Source: Azospirillum halopraeferens DSM 3675 (GTDB lineage: Bacteria; Pseudomonadota; Alphaproteobacteria; Azospirillales; Azospirillaceae). From it: a stretch of 50,327 nt of DNA. A program made the position numbers and the translations under genes. The stretch lies in contig NZ_AUCF01000037.1 in NCBI RefSeq assembly GCF_000429625.1, forward strand, positions 1 to 50,327, given 5' to 3'. Below the pieces are notes generated by a model. The model was given only the letters and a program-made list of their open reading frames with translations. It did no database searches and had not been told where the DNA came from. Every line of letters starts with the position of its first letter. The first letter of the stretch is position 1. Below are positions 48,566 through 50,327 of the stretch, in pieces.

Positions 48566-50194
48566 ATGGGTGCCAACCCATACAGCCTGCATCTCGACAA
48601 GAACGCCGCCAACCATGTGGCGCTCACGCCGCTGACCTTCCTGGAACGCGCCGCCGCCGTCTGGCCGGACCGGGTCGCCGTGGTGCACGGCTCCACCCGC
48701 CGCACCTGGGGCGAAACCTTCGTGCGCGTGCGCAAGCTGGCCTCCGCCCTGGCGGCGCGCGGCATCGCCAGGGGTGACACGGTGGCCGTGCTGGCCGCCA
48801 ACACGCCCGAACTGTTCGAGGCGCATTTCGGCGTGCCACTGGCCGGTGCCGTGCTGAACGCCATGAACACCCGCCTGGACGCTGCCGCCATCACCTTCAT
48901 TCTGGAGCACAGCGAGGCGAAGCTCCTGATCTGCGACCGCGAGTTCGCCCGCATCGGCAAGCCGGCGGTGGCCGCCATGGCCAGCCCGATCCCGGTTATC
49001 GACATCGACGACCCGCAGTTCACCGGCCCCGGCGAGCGGTTCGGGGAGTGCGATTACGAGGCGCTGGTGGCCTCCGGCGATCCCGACTTCCCGTGGACCA
49101 TGCCGGCCGACGAGTGGGAGGCCATCACCCTCAACTACACCTCGGGCACCACGGGCAACCCCAAGGGCGTCGTCTACCACCACCGCGGCGCCTACCTGAA
49201 CGCGGTGTCCAACGCCCTGTCGTGGAGCATGGGCGACGGGCCGGTGTACCTGTGGACGCTGCCCATGTTCCACTGCAACGGCTGGTGCTTCCCGTGGACG
49301 CTGGCGGTGGTCGCCGGCACCTCGGTGTGCCTGCGCGCCGTGCGCGCCGAATCCGTGCTGGCCGCCATCCGCGACGAGAGGGTCACCCATTTCTGCGGCG
49401 CGCCGATCGTGCTGAACATGATCAACAACGCGCCGGCCGAACTGCGGGCGGGCATCGACCACCCGGTCAAGGTGATGACCGCCGGCGCCGCCCCGCCCGC
49501 CGCGGTGATCGCGGGCATGGAGCGCATGGGCTGGGAGGTCACCCACGTCTACGGCCTGACCGAGGTGTACGGGCCGGTGACCCTGTGCGTCTGGCACGAC
49601 CGCTGGAACGGCCTGCCGCTGGACGACAAGGCGGCGCTGAAGGCGCGCCAGGGCGTGCGCGGCCCCATGCTGGAGGCGGTGATGGTCGCCGACCCCGCGA
49701 CCCTGGAGCCGGTGCCCCGCGACGGCCGGACCATGGGCGAGGTGTTCATGCGCGGCAACAACGTCATGAAGGGCTACCTGAAGAACCCGGCGGCCACCGA
49801 GGCGGCGTTCGCCGGCGGCTGGTTCCACACCGGCGACCTGGCGGTGTGGCATCCCGACGGCTACCTGGAGATCAAGGACCGCTCGAAGGACATCGTCATC
49901 TCCGGCGGCGAGAACATCTCCACCATCGAGGTGGAGGACGTGCTCTACCGCCATCCCGACGTGCTGGAAGCGGCCGTGGTGGCGCGGCCCGACGAGAAGT
50001 GGGGCGAGACGCCCTGCGCCTTCGTCACCCTGAAGGAGGGCGCCACCACCACCGAGGCGGACATCATCGCCTTCTGCCGCCTGCACCTCGCCCACTTCAA
50101 GGCGCCGCGCACGGTGGTCTTCCGGGCCCTGCCCAAGACCTCCACCGGCAAGATCCAGAAGTACGTCCTGCGCCAGGTCGTGAAGGAGCTGTGA
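48566..50194 (+). CDS. Medium/short-chain acyl-CoA ligase (AMP-forming)
   Basis: The 542-residue member of the ANL superfamily activates a carboxylate to acyl-AMP and then acyl-CoA. The P-loop is YTSGTTGNPKGV (191-202). MFHCNGWCFPW, VYGLTEVYGPVTLC (the A5 motif), GWFHTGDLAV with the AMP-ribose Asp, KDRSKDIVISGGENIS and TSTGKIQKYVLR with the C-terminal catalytic Lys are all intact. The HCNGW motif is typical of the group that includes the DmdB-like methylmercaptopropionate and fatty-acyl ligases. The chain length cannot be read. The electron transfer flavoprotein gene follows after two bases, which suggests fatty or short-chain acid oxidation. Confidence 0.9.
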   Translation: MGANPYSLHLDKNAANHVALTPLTFLERAAAVWPDRVAVVHGSTRRTWGETFVRVRKLASALAARGIARGDTVAVLAANTPELFEAHFGVPLAGAVLNAMNTRLDAAAITFILEHSEAKLLICDREFARIGKPAVAAMASPIPVIDIDDPQFTGPGERFGECDYEALVASGDPDFPWTMPADEWEAITLNYTSGTTGNPKGVVYHHRGAYLNAVSNALSWSMGDGPVYLWTLPMFHCNGWCFPWTLAVVAGTSVCLRAVRAESVLAAIRDERVTHFCGAPIVLNMINNAPAELRAGIDHPVKVMTAGAAPPAAVIAGMERMGWEVTHVYGLTEVYGPVTLCVWHDRWNGLPLDDKAALKARQGVRGPMLEAVMVADPATLEPVPRDGRTMGEVFMRGNNVMKGYLKNPAATEAAFAGGWFHTGDLAVWHPDGYLEIKDRSKDIVISGGENISTIEVEDVLYRHPDVLEAAVVARPDEKWGETPCAFVTLKEGATTTEADIIAFCRLHLAHFKAPRTVVFRALPKTSTGKIQKYVLRQVVKEL

Positions 50195-50196
50195 TC

Positions 50197-50327
50197 GTGA
50201 AGATCCTCGTGTCCGTGAAGCGGGTGGTCGACTACAACGTGAAGGTCCGGGTGAAGGCGGACGGCACGGGCGTTGAGACCGCCGGCGTCAAGATGTCCAT
50301 GAACCCCTTCGACGAGATCGCGGTGGA
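50197..50327 (+). CDS. etfB: Electron transfer flavoprotein beta subunit (5' end only)
   Basis: The first 43 residues run from a GTG two bases after the ligase stop to the window edge. MKILVSVKRVVDYNVKVRVK and VKMSMNPFDEIAV are near-invariant in EtfB. EtfB forms a heterodimer with EtfA that carries electrons from acyl-CoA dehydrogenases to the quinone pool. GAAGGAGC near the ligase stop can serve as a ribosome site. The rest, and presumably etfA, lie outside the window. Confidence 0.93.
   Translation, partial: MKILVSVKRVVDYNVKVRVKADGTGVETAGVKMSMNPFDEIAV

Noticed and set aside
44413..49023. Minus-strand frame that continues upstream of actP to give about 2100 codons
   Set aside because: Only the last 562 codons have homology. 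The rest is antisense to the histidine kinase, regulator and ligase genes.

Overview
The window is about 50 kb of very GC-rich, gene-dense DNA with alphaproteobacterial traits: GTG and TTG starts, many ATGA or GTGA stop/start overlaps, several TRAP transporters, and FadR-type GntR and LysR regulators. The gene content and an IS5-type transposase fit Azospirillum or a relative in the Rhodospirillales. That placement is inference from gene content, because no rRNA or other marker gene is present. The window opens inside an insertion-sequence transposase and closes in the first codons of etfB.

Region 1 (about 0.5-11.6 kb) is a glucuronide and uronate utilisation locus. On the minus strand lie a TRAP binding protein, beta-glucuronidase, a UxuR-like GntR repressor and mannonate dehydratase. 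On the plus strand lie the TRAP small and large membrane subunits, a cytosolic GH31 alpha-glycosidase and uronate isomerase. Between the two arms sits a perfect 18-bp UxuR-type palindrome with two weaker copies at about 21-bp steps. A Rpn-type nuclease gene and a roughly 500-bp stretch without a gene follow.

Region 2 (13.1-19.1 kb) is a second sugar-acid module: FadR-type regulator, TRAP P-Q-M genes, an enolase-superfamily acid-sugar dehydratase and an AbrB-family membrane protein. Region 3 (19.2-23.4 kb) holds a PaiB-like protein, a GcvA-like LysR, an OsmC protein, and a divergent LysR/aldo-keto reductase pair.

Region 4 (23.4-29.3 kb, minus strand) is the least familiar part. It is a tightly coupled five-gene operon: CgeB-like glycosyltransferase, DegT/EryC1-type aminotransferase, thiamine-diphosphate enzyme, ATP-grasp ligase and NAD-dependent epimerase. 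It probably makes and attaches an unusual amino or branched sugar or a small conjugate. Next to it is a TPR protein with a PRMT7/9-like methyltransferase domain, preceded by a tandem 17-bp repeat that looks like an operator.

Region 5 (31.3-42.5 kb) holds a membrane class III nucleotidyl cyclase, a lipoprotein adenosine-deaminase homologue, two tandem MoeA-like genes (the second with a C-terminal binding-protein domain), an UMF1/ATG22-type MFS transporter, a small hypothetical gene, hemerythrin, YbaK, another hypothetical gene, an AAC(3)-type aminoglycoside acetyltransferase and a DUF1330 protein. Region 6 (42.6-50.3 kb) starts with a run of hairpins. It continues with the acetate permease pair yjcH-actP, divergent from a Cache/PAS hybrid histidine kinase and an OmpR-type regulator, then an acyl-CoA ligase and etfB. 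The last region reads as short-chain carboxylate sensing, uptake, activation and electron transfer. No tRNA, rRNA or CRISPR array was recognised.
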